Notes: generated by a model not told the origin, from the sequence alone. Counted from the stretch's first letter, positions 7,753-16,444 are shown. The stretch: 22,008 nt of DNA from DTKY01 sp037440765 (GCA_037440765.1 JBBITL010000072.1:1-22008), one strand, 5' to 3'. Numbers and translations are program-made.

Positions 7753-7767
7753 GCAATCCGATGGCCA
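7753..7767 (-). promoter_or_regulatory. Probable sigma-54 (RpoN) -24/-12 promoter of the polysaccharide operon
   Basis: The minus strand reads TGGCCA-TCGGA-TTGC. This fits the consensus TGGCAC-N5-TTGC at the GG and GC dinucleotides and at their fixed 10-nt separation. The predicted start is about 7741, 25 nt before the ATG at 7716. A palindrome about 108 bp upstream of that start is a candidate activator site. Known biology: many exopolysaccharide clusters are RpoN-controlled through enhancer-binding regulators. No regulator gene is in the window. Confidence 0.5.
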
Positions 7768-7842
7768 AGCGAGAACAAGGCGATTACATCTGAAATCATA
7801 CCGGAGTGGCGCCGGCAAGCGCTCTAAGATTCAATAGGATAG

Positions 7843-7856
7843 GTAGATGGATCTAC
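7843..7856. promoter_or_regulatory. Palindrome GTAGATGGATCTAC, candidate enhancer-binding-protein site
   Basis: Perfect 6-bp arms GTAGAT/ATCTAC flank a central GG. The centre lies about 108 bp upstream of the predicted sigma-54 start (7741) and about 130 bp upstream of the divergent gmhB-like ATG. The distance fits an activator site for RpoN promoters, but only one copy was found and the factor is unknown. Confidence 0.3.
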
Positions 7857-7936
7857 AGATGCAGGCCGAATGAAGATGCCGGTCCTCGCTCAGCGTGTCC
7901 CGTCGTGCGGTAATCAAAGGAGAAGCACTTGTATTC

Positions 7937-7981
7937 ATGTCTGACACATTCTCCACAGGAAGGAAGGAGCCTCTCGCATGA
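7937..7981 (+). CDS. Possible 14-codon leader ORF overlapping the gmhB-like start
   Basis: ATG at 7937 opens MSDTFSTGRKEPLA and ends at a TGA that overlaps the next ATG as ATGA (7978-7981). Such an overlap can couple translation. However, the nearest good RBS (AAAGGAG, 7916-7922) is about 14 nt from this ATG and fits better to a TTG at 7930 in another frame. Too short to be judged by composition, and it may be chance. Confidence 0.2.
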   Translation: MSDTFSTGRKEPLA

Positions 7982-8646
7982 CACCCGGCGGTGAGGGCGC
8001 GGGTCCGCTATCCGGACGGGGCGAAGCAGTCCTGCCCGGATTCACCCCCTCCGGCTCCATCCGGATGCTCTTCTCCGCGCCGCCTCCACCGGCGCACGTT
8101 CCGGCGCTCTTCCTTGACCGGGATGGAGTCATCAACGAGAGGATAGCCGGAGGGTACGTTACGGATTGGGCGGATTTCCGGTTCATGCCAGGAATCACAG
8201 AGGCTCTCCGGGCACTGTCCTCACTGGCGCTGCCGGTCATCGTCGTGTCGAATCAGGCCGGAGTGGGCAAGGGACTCTTGACCGCCGGCAAACTGGCGGA
8301 CATCACCAGGCGGTTCGTGGAAGCGCTCGACAGGAGCAGGGCAAGGATCGACGCCGTGTACTACTGCCCGCATACGCCGGCGGCGGGCTGCCCGTGCCGC
8401 AAGCCGAGGCCCGGCCTGCTGGAGGCGGCAGCCGTGGACTGGAACCTGGACCTGGGAAGCTCCGTCCTGGTCGGAGACAGCGCCAGCGATGCCGCAGCCG
8501 CGCAAGCCGCCGGCTGCCAGGCGATCACCCTCTCCAGCGAACCGCCGCCGGCCGCCGGCGAAGCGGCGCGCTCGGTGTGGTTGAGCCAGCCCGGCCTGCT
8601 GCTGCCCGAGGTGGTTCGGCTCCTGGGCATCGCGGGGCGACGCTAG
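7978..8646 (+). CDS. gmhB: HAD-superfamily histidinol/heptose bisphosphate phosphatase, GmhB-like
   Basis: 222 aa. Conserved core from about residue 43: ALFLDRDGVINER with the nucleophile and acid/base Asp pair (D47, D49), motif II SNQAGVGKG (91-99), and the GmhB/HisB-N zinc loop C130-x-H132...C138-x-C140 followed by RKPRPG (K142 as motif III lysine). Motif IV is VGDSASD (D167, D171). Known role of the family: removal of the 7-phosphate from D-glycero-manno-heptose 1,7-bisphosphate on the ADP- or GDP-heptose pathway in the cytosol. Related HAD enzymes act on histidinol phosphate, so substrate is inferred. The first 40 residues (PGGEGAGPLSGRG..) are extra compared with the usual 180-190 aa. 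The start at 7978 is kept because GGAAGGAG lies 8 nt upstream; an ATG at 8065 would remove the extension. It is transcribed divergently from the polysaccharide operon, and heptose for that polymer would be a sensible link. Confidence 0.88.
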   Translation: MTPGGEGAGPLSGRGEAVLPGFTPSGSIRMLFSAPPPPAHVPALFLDRDGVINERIAGGYVTDWADFRFMPGITEALRALSSLALPVIVVSNQAGVGKGLLTAGKLADITRRFVEALDRSRARIDAVYYCPHTPAAGCPCRKPRPGLLEAAAVDWNLDLGSSVLVGDSASDAAAAQAAGCQAITLSSEPPPAAGEAARSVWLSQPGLLLPEVVRLLGIAGRR

Positions 8647-8656
8647 CCCGTAAAAA

Positions 8657-8674
8657 CTTCTGGTCAGCATGTAG
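8657..8674 (+). repeat. Copy A of an 18-bp direct repeat upstream of the giant glycosidase gene
   Basis: CTTCTGGTCAGCATGTAG differs by one base from copy B at 9101-9118. It is followed by TCT-rich and ATGC-containing sequence that partly matches behind copy B as well. GCAT (8667-8670) and ATGC (8682-8685) form a short inverted repeat, as in copy B. It may be a protein-binding site or the remains of a duplicated leader. Confidence 0.55.
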
Positions 8675-9100
8675 ATCTTAAATGCATGAATTGCGCCCTG
8701 CGTCCGCTCCAAGATGCAAACCACTGAGCCGGAAAGGTCGAGACGGAGCGGCGCCAAGGCATCGCAAGTGCTCGACCCCTGCTCACCGCGGGCGCCGTGG
8801 TGTGACGCTCAGCTCTGCCGCACATGCCCGGATGCGCGGCCCTCATGGGTTTAGGTCATAGCAACGATAGGAACTGAAGAGTGCGTTTGCGGATCATCTA
8901 CGCCGAGGAAGTCACCCGCCAGGACCGCCTTTGTGCGCGCCGCCGGGGCCCACTCGCGGGGGGCGGGGCGCGGCCGGTTGCCGCGTGCATCCGTTGCGTA
9001 GCGCACTATATCTGCACCCCAATCACCCCGACCGCCGGAGCGGGCCGGAGTCTTTACGCAAGTCGTCGAAGTACTACTAACTTTCGGCAAGATTGCATCG

Positions 9101-9118
9101 CTTCTGGTGAGCATGTAG
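9101..9118 (+). repeat. Copy B of the 18-bp direct repeat, 121 bp before the glycosidase start
   Basis: CTTCTGGTGAGCATGTAG matches copy A at 17 of 18 positions, 444 bp downstream in the same orientation. GCATG (9111-9115) and CATGC (9123-9127) form a 5-bp inverted repeat with a 7-nt spacer, as expected for a dimeric regulator site. Confidence 0.55.
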
Positions 9119-9238
9119 TCTCCATGCCAGCGGCCCCTGTTCGAGCGCATCCCCAGCGGCGAAAGAACCACCACTCCGGGCCAGGCGGCCACGCGGCCGC
9201 CGTCGTCCACGAGGTAACCGCGTATTAAGGAGATCCAG

Positions 9239-12200
9239 GTGTCCATCGCGAAGAGCGTTTTCGCAACCTTAGCATTGGGGCTGTCCATTTCTGTCAGTGC
9301 CGCCGGCGCCGCGACGTACTACATTTCGCCAGCGGGCAGTGACTCGCGCAGCGGGGTGTCGCTGACGGAGGCCTGGGCGACGTTCAACCGGGCCTGGTCC
9401 ACGATGAGAGCCGGCGATACCCTCCTGGTGGCCGACGGCACGTACCATCAGCGCATTGCGCCGAATTTCAACGGGACAGCGAGCGCCCGGGTCACCATCA
9501 GGGCCATCAACGACGGCAAGGCGGTCATAAACGGCGATACGAACGGCGACGGAATCGGCGACATTCATGGCGGGCCTCTGCTCAGCCTGGAGGTGAGCTA
9601 CTTCACCGTCGAGGGGCTGGTCGTCGCCCACGGCGGCCGCGACTGCACCAGTTCCGGCTCAGTGTGTTATCAGACCGGCGGGTTGGTGCGCATCTACGGC
9701 GGGTCGAACAATATCCTGCGCCGCATTTCAGCCTACAATGCACACCCTGACCTGAATTCGATGGTCATAGGCATCGTTACCGGGAACGACAACCTCATCG
9801 AAGACTGCGTGGCGGCCGGAAGCGGACGCAAGATGATCTACATCTTCGGGGCCGACGGAACTCTGGCCAGGCGCAACATTATCCGCCGCTGCGTGGCGGC
9901 CTGGCAGGAGTGGCATGGAAGGGACTTCAACCCGGGCAACTGGCCCTGGGGAGATTCCATCGAGTCCTACAACGCATCGAACAACCTCTACGAGAACGTC
10001 ATCGTCTACGGAATGGCGCCCGGGCCGGGCAGCGGCATCAACATCTTCTCCCAGTCCGGCGTGCTGACCACCGGAAATGCCATCCTCGGCAGCATGTCTG
10101 TCAAGGCGGGGATGAAGCTGAACGGCACCGCCATGAACTGGCCTTGCCCGAGCCCCTACAACGGCAGCGCGACGTGCACGGATCTGATCGCCTGGCGATA
10201 CCGCTCCGGTATCCGGTTGGGCAACAACGACGGCAGCCCGGTGCGGAACAACCTCTTTCAGGACGTGTTCGCCCACGGAAACGGGGGGTACGGCTTCCAT
10301 GTGGACCTGGCCAGCGGGAACACCAACCACCTGGTGCGGGCGACCATCGTGAACAACGGATTGGCCAGCGGCGTCGGCGGCGTGAACATGGAGAGCAGCA
10401 AGCGCTCCTTCTTCAGCACCTGGACGGACAATTACATCGGCGGCGTAGACGAGGCCGGCTCGGGCGCGCGCCTGGCAAACCGCTACCAGTCGTCGTTCGA
10501 CGCAAACTCCAACGTGGTGGTCAATCTCACCAGCACTCCCCTTTGGCCCTGGCCGATGGAGGACCGTATCAGGACCGAATTCGGGTCGTTTCTGAGCAGG
10601 TTCCTTACAGTCAACCCTGAGTTGCAGAATCTCTCCGTCACCGGCACGATGCAATCCGTCTTCAATTCGCTGCCGGCGGCGATCAATCCCCTGGGCAGCG
10701 GCTCCGGCTCCAGTACCCCGCCGGCAGCCGACACGATTCCTCCGTCGGTCTCAATCACATCCCCCGCCGCGGGCGCCACGCTCAGCGGCACAGTCACCGT
10801 CTCGGCGTCGGCCAGCGACAACGTCGGAGTCGCCGGAGTCCAGTTCAGGCTGGATGGCGTGAATGTCGGCGCCGAGGACACGACGGCCCCCTACTCGGTC
10901 TCCGTCGACACCACGGCGGTCGCCAACGGCACGCGAGTCCTCGCCGCCGTGGCGCGCGATGCGGCGGGCAACAGCACGGCCTCCGCCCCGGTCAGTGTCC
11001 TGGTAGCCAACGCCGGCCAGGGCGCGCTGTCGGTCTCCACCGTGACCGACAACCGCGCCTCCTACGCGAACTCACAGGTTCCACGCTACGCCAAGCTTGA
11101 GCTCACCTTCCAGGTCAACAATTCGGTGGCCGCGAACTTCCAACTCCCCTACGATCCCAGCCCGCCGCCGGGCATCGACCCTTCCAACTACCCCATGCAC
11201 AAGGGGATCTCGGTGGACGCCCTGTTCACCCCCGACAACTGGCAGACCACCTACAGGCAGCCCGCCTTCTATCACCAGACCTTTGAGAACCAGATCAAGC
11301 GCAGTTGGGATGGGCAGGACCGCGAGTGGCAACACCCAACCTCCACCTTCGCCTGGAAGGTCCGCTTTGCGCCAACGCAGACCGGCAACTGGCAGTACAA
11401 GATTGTCGCGCGTGATGCCTCGGGCACTGCCGAGTCTCCGGTGTATCTGTTTTCCGTCACCTCTTCGGACAGCCCCGGATTCCTGAGGGTCAGCCCCACC
11501 GACCCGCGCTACTTCGAGCACGACAACGGCGCCCCGTTCTTTCCCTCCGGCATGAACCTGAACGCGAACACCTCGGACCCGGTGCTCGCCAATGATACTT
11601 TGTACCGTGAATTAGCACAAAACGGTATTAACCTTTTAAGACTCTGGATCAGCAACCTGTATGGTTCGGCCTGGCTGGAATGGATCGGCGGCCGCAACCT
11701 GTACGACGGCTACCTGCCGAGAGCCGGCCTTGAGCCTGTCCGCAACCCGGCAACGGGCAAGGATCAGATGGCGCTGGTCGTCATGTACAACGATCCCACC
11801 GGGTGGTACGATTCCTGCCGGTTCCAGTTCTGGAACGATCCGGCTTCGATCAAACGGAACACCAACTACAGGCTCTCGATCCGGTACTACGGCATGAACA
11901 TCACGGGGCCCCGAGTAAGCGGGAACAACTCCTTCGGCCTTGTGGGGAAGATCAGCACCGGCTGGTTTCCGAACTGTCAGGACCCCGGCACGGGCACTGT
12001 GGTAACGAGCTACGGAAGGAACAGCTCCGACTGGAACGTGATCGAAGGCACCTGGAATTCCGGCAGCAACGACTTCCTTCCCCGCATCTACGTCGGCCTT
12101 GAGAACGTGACCAACGGCAAGGCCTACATCGATTCCATCTCGCTGCGGGAGGACCTTGGCGGAGGGTTGTACGGTCCCGAGATAGTCATCGAATCCTCGA

Positions 12201-15200
12201 TGCAGTACGACCTCTACTATCCCCAGGAGCCCAGCCACTCGATCGACAGGCTGATCGGCCTGGCCGAACAGCACGGCGTCTACCTGAAGCTGGTCCTTTC
12301 GGAAGTCAACGACGCGATGTACTCCAAGCTCGACAACGACGGCACCTACGTGATCGGCGGCGAGCCGGACAACGCGGGCGGATTCTACGGGCTGGGCAGG
12401 ACGCTCAACCGCACGCGCTGGCTTCAGCAGGCCTTCTGGCGGTATGTGCAGGCGCGCTGGGGGTACAGCCCCAACATTCACTCCTGGGAACTGGTCAACG
12501 AGGGCGACCCCTTCCTTCTCAGGCACTGGCAGATGGCGGATGAGTTCGGCAAGTTCATGCGGTGCGGAGTATTCGGCATAGCCGCGGGCGCCGGCGACAG
12601 CCAGACGTGCAGCATCCGGCACCCCAACCGGCACATGGTGACGACTTCGTTCTGGCACAGCTTCCCCGGCTACTCCCCCCAGACGGGCGATGGCTTCTGG
12701 GGCAGCCCGCGGTACCCGAACTTGGATTACGCCGACGTGCACGCCTACATCAGCACGAGTCCGGCGCCACTGGCCGACCGGACCCTCATGGAGAGCGACT
12801 CGGCCTACTACCATCTCTGGCACAGCGACCAGTACGCGAGCTGGCGGCTGGGGCTGCCCATCGTGCGCGGCGAGGCAGGCATGGATCTGGCGACCTCGCA
12901 CGCCACCACCATCCCGGGCCTGCAAAATGATACGCAGGGAATCTGGTACCACCACTACGTGTGGTCCTCGCTGAACAGCGGGGCGTTGTACGACATGTAT
13001 TGGTGGTATACGCCCGACGTATTCAACCAGGGGGTGTACGACCACCGGCGGCACGCTCTGTCCCTTAAGAATTTCCTGGGCGGGATTCCGCTCAGCAACG
13101 GCCGGTATCGGGACGCCGCACCCACCGTTTCCAACCCAAGCCTGCGCGTGATCGGGCAGAAGGATGTGACCGGCGGCCGCGCCCACCTCTGGATTCACAA
13201 CAGGAACCACACCTGGAAGAACGTTAGGGACGGCGTAAGCATAGCGCCCGTGTCCGGCACGGTTCAGATCGGCGGATTCGTTCCGGGCGGCGCCTATGTC
13301 CTGGAATGGTGGGACACCTACCGGACCACAGGTCAGGTCACCTCCACTCAGACCATAAGCGCGAACAGCAGCGGCACGCTTGCCATCAGCGTGTCGCAAT
13401 TGGCCAGCGACGTGGCTGTCAAAGTGGCGGCCTCGGGGCAGGCCCCGGCCAACCAGGCGCCGGTCGTCAGCGCCGGAGCGAACCTCACCGCAGTGGCCGG
13501 TGTGGCAGTGACTCTGAACGGCTCGGCCAGCGACGACGGACTGCCTGCCGGCAGCACTCTTGCGCTTTCCTGGAGCCAGGTCAGCGGTCCGGGCACAGTG
13601 GCCTTCACGAGCCCCTCGGCCGCGGTCACAGCGGCGTCGTTCAGCGCCGCTGGAACCTACGTGGTCCGCCTGACCGCCAGCGATTCCCTTCTTTCGGCCA
13701 GCGCCGATTGCACGGTGGTCGTCTCGGCCCCGGACACCACGCCGCCCGTCATCAGCGCGGTGGCGGCCGGCTCTATCACCTCGGCCGGAGCCGTCATCAC
13801 CTGGACCACCGACGAGCCCGCCGACCGCCAGGTGGACTATGGCACAACCACGTCCTATGGCGCTTCAACCGCGATCGGGGCCAACCTGGCCACCTCGCAC
13901 TCTGTGACCCTGAGCGGCCTGGCAGCGGGCACGACCTACAACTATCGCGTGAAGTCGCGCGATGCCAGCGGCAACCTGAGGGTATCCGGCAACTACACGT
14001 TCACGACGCTGACTTCCACCGTGGCCAGCATGCGTCTGTCGGCGGACCGCAAGTACCTGGTGGATCCGTCGGGACAGCCCGTGTTCCTGGCCGGGGACTC
14101 GCCCTGGAGCCTCATAACGCAGTTGTCGNNNNNNNNNNNNNNNNNNNNNNNNNNNNNNNNNNNNNNNNNNNNNNNNNNNNNNTAATGGTCAACCTTATCG
14201 AGCGGCGCTTCTCGGCCAATGCCCCCAATACCATCGCCAACGTCCCTCCGTTCACGACTCCGGGCAGATTCACCACGCCCAACGAGAGTTACTTCGCACA
14301 CGCCGACGCGGTGATCAGCTATGCGGGGCAGAAGGGCATAACGGTTCTGCTCAACCCCCTCTACCTCGGCTGGGAGTGCGGCAGCCAGGGATGGTGTCCC
14401 GAAGTGCAGGCCTCGTCGTTGAGCGACATGCGCTCCTGGGGCCGTTACGTGGGCAACCGCTACAGGAGTTTCCCGAACATCATCTGGCTGATCGGGGCGG
14501 ACGTGAATCCCATCACCTACGGCGTGGACGCAAAGCTGCTGGAGATGGTGGCCGGGATCAGGGAGTTTGACACAGTTCACCTGATGACGGCTCACAACAA
14601 CCCGGGCACGTCCGCTCAGGACACATGGAACGGAGCGGCATGGCTGGACCTCAACACCGTCTATCACTACGGGATCACCGAGTTGCTCGGCATGACGCAC
14701 GAGGAGTATACCCGGCCAAACGCCCTCCCCCTCTTCATGCTCGAATCCGCCTACGAGAACTCGAACAGTTCGACGGCCGCCTCGTTGCGGCAGCAGGCCT
14801 ACAGCGCCACGCTGTGGGGAGGCACCCTGGGGTCGATCTTCGGCAACTGCCCCCTGTGGAGCCTCGGCTTCAACGCCGGGTACTGTGCCGTGGCGGATTG
14901 GCGCGCCCAACTGGGCGCCGTGGGCTCGGTGGAGTTCGGCCACTTCGTTTCCCTGATGCGGTCACGGCGCTTCTGGCTGATGGCGCCCGATCATAGCCGG
15001 TCAGTCATGACAGCGGGCTTCGGCTCCGGCGCAACTGTTGCGGTCGCGGCCCGTGCCTCCGACGGATCGGGCATTGTGGCCTACATCCCCACGCAGCGCC
15101 AGGTCACGATTGCCATGAGCGGAATCACTGACGCAGGAGGGCAAGCCAGGAGTTCCTGGTACAACCCGCGGACCGGGCAGACTACCCTGATAGGGACGTA

Positions 15201-15777
15201 CTCCAACACGGGCACCCGGAACTTCACCCCGCCCGACTCAAACGACTGGGTGCTGGTGATCGACGCCGCTACGACGGCCAACCCTCCGCTATCCCCGCCC
15301 GTCAGCGTGTCGGCCAGCTATTCCTCATCCCCGGGCGCCGGCTGGAATGCCTGCGATCTCAGCCAGGATTCGCTGGTGAACGTTGTTGACGTGCAGTTGG
15401 CGGTCAACATGACCCTGGGAACGATGCCCTGCACCGCCGCCGTGAATGGTCTCGGAGTGTGCACCATCGTAACGGTCCAGAGGGTGATAAATGCGGGACT
15501 GGGTCAGGCGTGCGTGGTAGACCCGATCGTCGGCCCGCTCACTGTGACCCTGAGCTGGGCGGCAAGCCCCAGCTCCGGAGTAGCCGGATACAACGTTTAC
15601 AGGGCGGCCTCCTCGGGAGGCCCCTACGCAAAGGTCAGCCCGGTGCCAGTGGCCGGTTCCACGTTCCGCGACATCACCGTCCAGGCGGGCCGGACCTATT
15701 ATTACGTGATCACGGCGGCCGACGCGGCCGGCAACGAGGGCGGCTATTCGAGCCAGGTGGCGGCAGTGGTCCCGTGA
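9239..15777 (+). CDS. Giant secreted modular glycoside hydrolase with dockerin-like tail (split by an assembly gap)
   Basis: About 2,179 aa once the N-run is read as 55 nt. GTG start with AAGGAG 6 nt upstream. Modules in order: signal peptide (1-24, cut after AGA); right-handed parallel beta-helix (about 25-480, opening TYYISPAGSDSRSG, like DUF1565/pectate-lyase-type repeats); Ser/Gly linker; Ig-like (about 503-592); DUF5060-like sandwich (about 595-760); GH-A-type TIM barrel (about 765-1370) with candidate acid/base E1088 (LVNEGD) and nucleophile E1212 (VRGEAGMD), interrupted near 820-977 by a jelly-roll-like module; PKD-like (about 1404-1498); FN3 (about 1500-1594); DUF4038/GH140 apiosidase-like barrel (from about 1597, candidates D1755 in LIGAD and E1836 in MLESAYE); dockerin-like pair (2038-2085); final FN3. 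Sec-exported and likely surface or extracellular; substrate probably a complex plant or microbial polysaccharide. Domain names rest on recalled family patterns. Frames before and after the gap differ as deposited, so automatic annotation will give two genes. Confidence 0.85.
14129..14182. other. Run of 54 N (assembly gap) inside the glycosidase gene
   Basis: Bases 14129-14182 are N. The codon before the gap ends at 14128 (Ser of QLS) and the first readable bases after it are TA then ATG GTC AAC, in a frame shifted relative to the upstream one. One extra base (55 in total, or any length of 1 modulo 3) joins the frames. The gap lies in the conserved start of the DUF4038 barrel, between WSLITQLS and MVNLIERRF. 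Confidence 0.99.
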
Positions 15778-15794
15778 GCAAGGCGGCCAGCCCC

Positions 15795-15828
15795 GGGCCG
15801 GTCTTGGTGCTTCGCGTGCCTCCGGCCC
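15795..15828 (+). terminator. Weak hairpin after the glycosidase gene
   Basis: GGGCCGG (15795-15801) pairs with CCGGCCC (15822-15828) across a 20-nt loop, 17 bp after the stop codon. There is no T-run, so it is at best a non-canonical terminator. Confidence 0.25.
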
Positions 15829-15910
15829 TCTCGAACCCGCGCTCCCGGACCGCCCAGAGCATCCCGGCCTGCAGGGCGGTTCTCCAGCTGACAGTGCTGT
15901 GCACCCCCTG

Positions 15911-15939
15911 TTGACCGGGCCCTTGCGCTGTGCTAGCTT
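15911..15939 (+). promoter_or_regulatory. Housekeeping sigma promoter of the ATP synthase operon
   Basis: TTGACC (15911-15916) and TAGCTT (15934-15939) are spaced by exactly 17 bp, with an extended -10 TGC directly before the hexamer. The predicted start is around 15946, about 50 nt before the first atp ATG. It is the only good promoter in the 217 bp between the glycosidase gene and the operon. Confidence 0.65.
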
Positions 15940-15994
15940 GTCGCTTTAGGCTTCTGTCCTTCTCGCTTCGCCGGAAGACAGTTCCCACTGATCA

Positions 15995-16444
15995 ATGGAT
16001 GCCATTCTGAACGCTCTCGGCGGGCTTCTGCTACAAGCCCTGCCGACATTCTTGCTTCTGATCGCCCTGCACTTCTACCTGAAGTTGGTCTTCTACCGCC
16101 CTTTGGACAACGTTCTGGCCTCCCGCCGTTCGGCCACCCAGGGCGCGCGCGAAAAAGCGCAGGCCAGCCTCGATCTGGCGGACCGCAAGAGCGCTGAGTA
16201 CGAGGCCGCCCTCAAGTCCGCGCGTGGTGAGATCTACCGGCAACAGGAAGAAACCCGGCGGCAATGGCGCGCCGAGCAGGCCGCCGCCGTCGAGGAGTCC
16301 CGTCGAAGCGCTTCGGAAATGGTGAAGCTGGCCAGGGCGCAGCTTGCAGCGGAAGCGGCCCTGGCAAGCCAGACGCTCCAGAGCGAGAGCGAGCGGCTGG
16401 CGAGCGAGATTGCCGAGGCGATTCTTGGCGGGAGGCGGCGTTGA
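15995..16444 (+). CDS. atpF': ATP synthase F0 subunit b' (first b-type subunit)
   Basis: 149 aa. One N-terminal membrane helix (about 11-34, LLLQALPTFLLLIALHFYLKLVFY) followed by YRPLDNVLASR and then a long charged Ala/Glu/Arg-rich helix to the end, the architecture of b/b' peripheral-stalk subunits. In the complex it would pair with the next gene's product to hold the F1 head against rotation. First gene of the operon, about 50 nt behind the proposed promoter; no strong RBS is visible before the ATG. Its stop TGA (16442-16444) overlaps the TTG start of the next gene. It lacks a cleavable signal, unlike the second b subunit. Which copy should be called b and which b' is by convention only. 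Confidence 0.88.
   Translation: MDAILNALGGLLLQALPTFLLLIALHFYLKLVFYRPLDNVLASRRSATQGAREKAQASLDLADRKSAEYEAALKSARGEIYRQQEETRRQWRAEQAAAVEESRRSASEMVKLARAQLAAEAALASQTLQSESERLASEIAEAILGGRRR

Larger units (their letters stand above)
8647..9238. other. 592-bp region without a convincing gene, leader of the giant glycosidase gene
   Basis: No frame here shows a recognisable protein; the longest minus-strand frame (8851-9288) is Arg/Pro-rich, has no family pattern and overlaps the next gene's signal peptide. The region holds an 18-bp motif twice (8657-8674 and 9101-9118) and, at its end, a clear RBS AAGGAG (9227-9232) 6 nt before the GTG at 9239. Weak promoter-like hexamers (TTTACG near 9052 and TACTAA near 9074) are not convincing. 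No terminator with a T-run was seen after the gmhB-like gene. Confidence 0.5.

Noticed and set aside
7717..7818. Start of the NusG-like gene at 7818
   Set aside because: The extra residues are unconserved and would be upstream of the predicted transcription start.
8700..9238. Cyclic-di-GMP (GEMM) riboswitch in the glycosidase leader
   Set aside because: GCAAACC, GAAAG and GGTAACC fragments occur, but the conserved order and the pairing elements (such as GGACGCAAAGCC) are missing.
8851..9288. 145-aa minus-strand frame in the glycosidase leader
   Set aside because: No family pattern, Arg/Pro-rich shadow-like composition, and it overlaps the signal-peptide region of the well-supported plus-strand gene.
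11636..13399. 587-aa minus-strand frame inside the glycosidase gene
   Set aside because: Val/Ala/Arg-rich antisense shadow without motifs; the plus strand has the catalytic and domain signatures.
13306..14128. The part of the downstream frame before the N-gap as the true start of a second gene
   Set aside because: Before the gap this frame translates to Arg/Gln/His-rich sequence without family pattern; the real coding frame there is the upstream one, and the second frame becomes real only after the gap.
15712..15777. Sorting signal (PEP-CTERM or LPXTG) at the glycosidase C-terminus
   Set aside because: The protein ends inside an FN3 strand (SSQVAAVVP) without a sorting motif, membrane helix or basic tail.
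16264..16440. 59-residue N-terminal extension of atpF
   Set aside because: It is out-of-frame sequence of atpF'; a TTG at 16441 with a good RBS and TTGA overlap explains the start.
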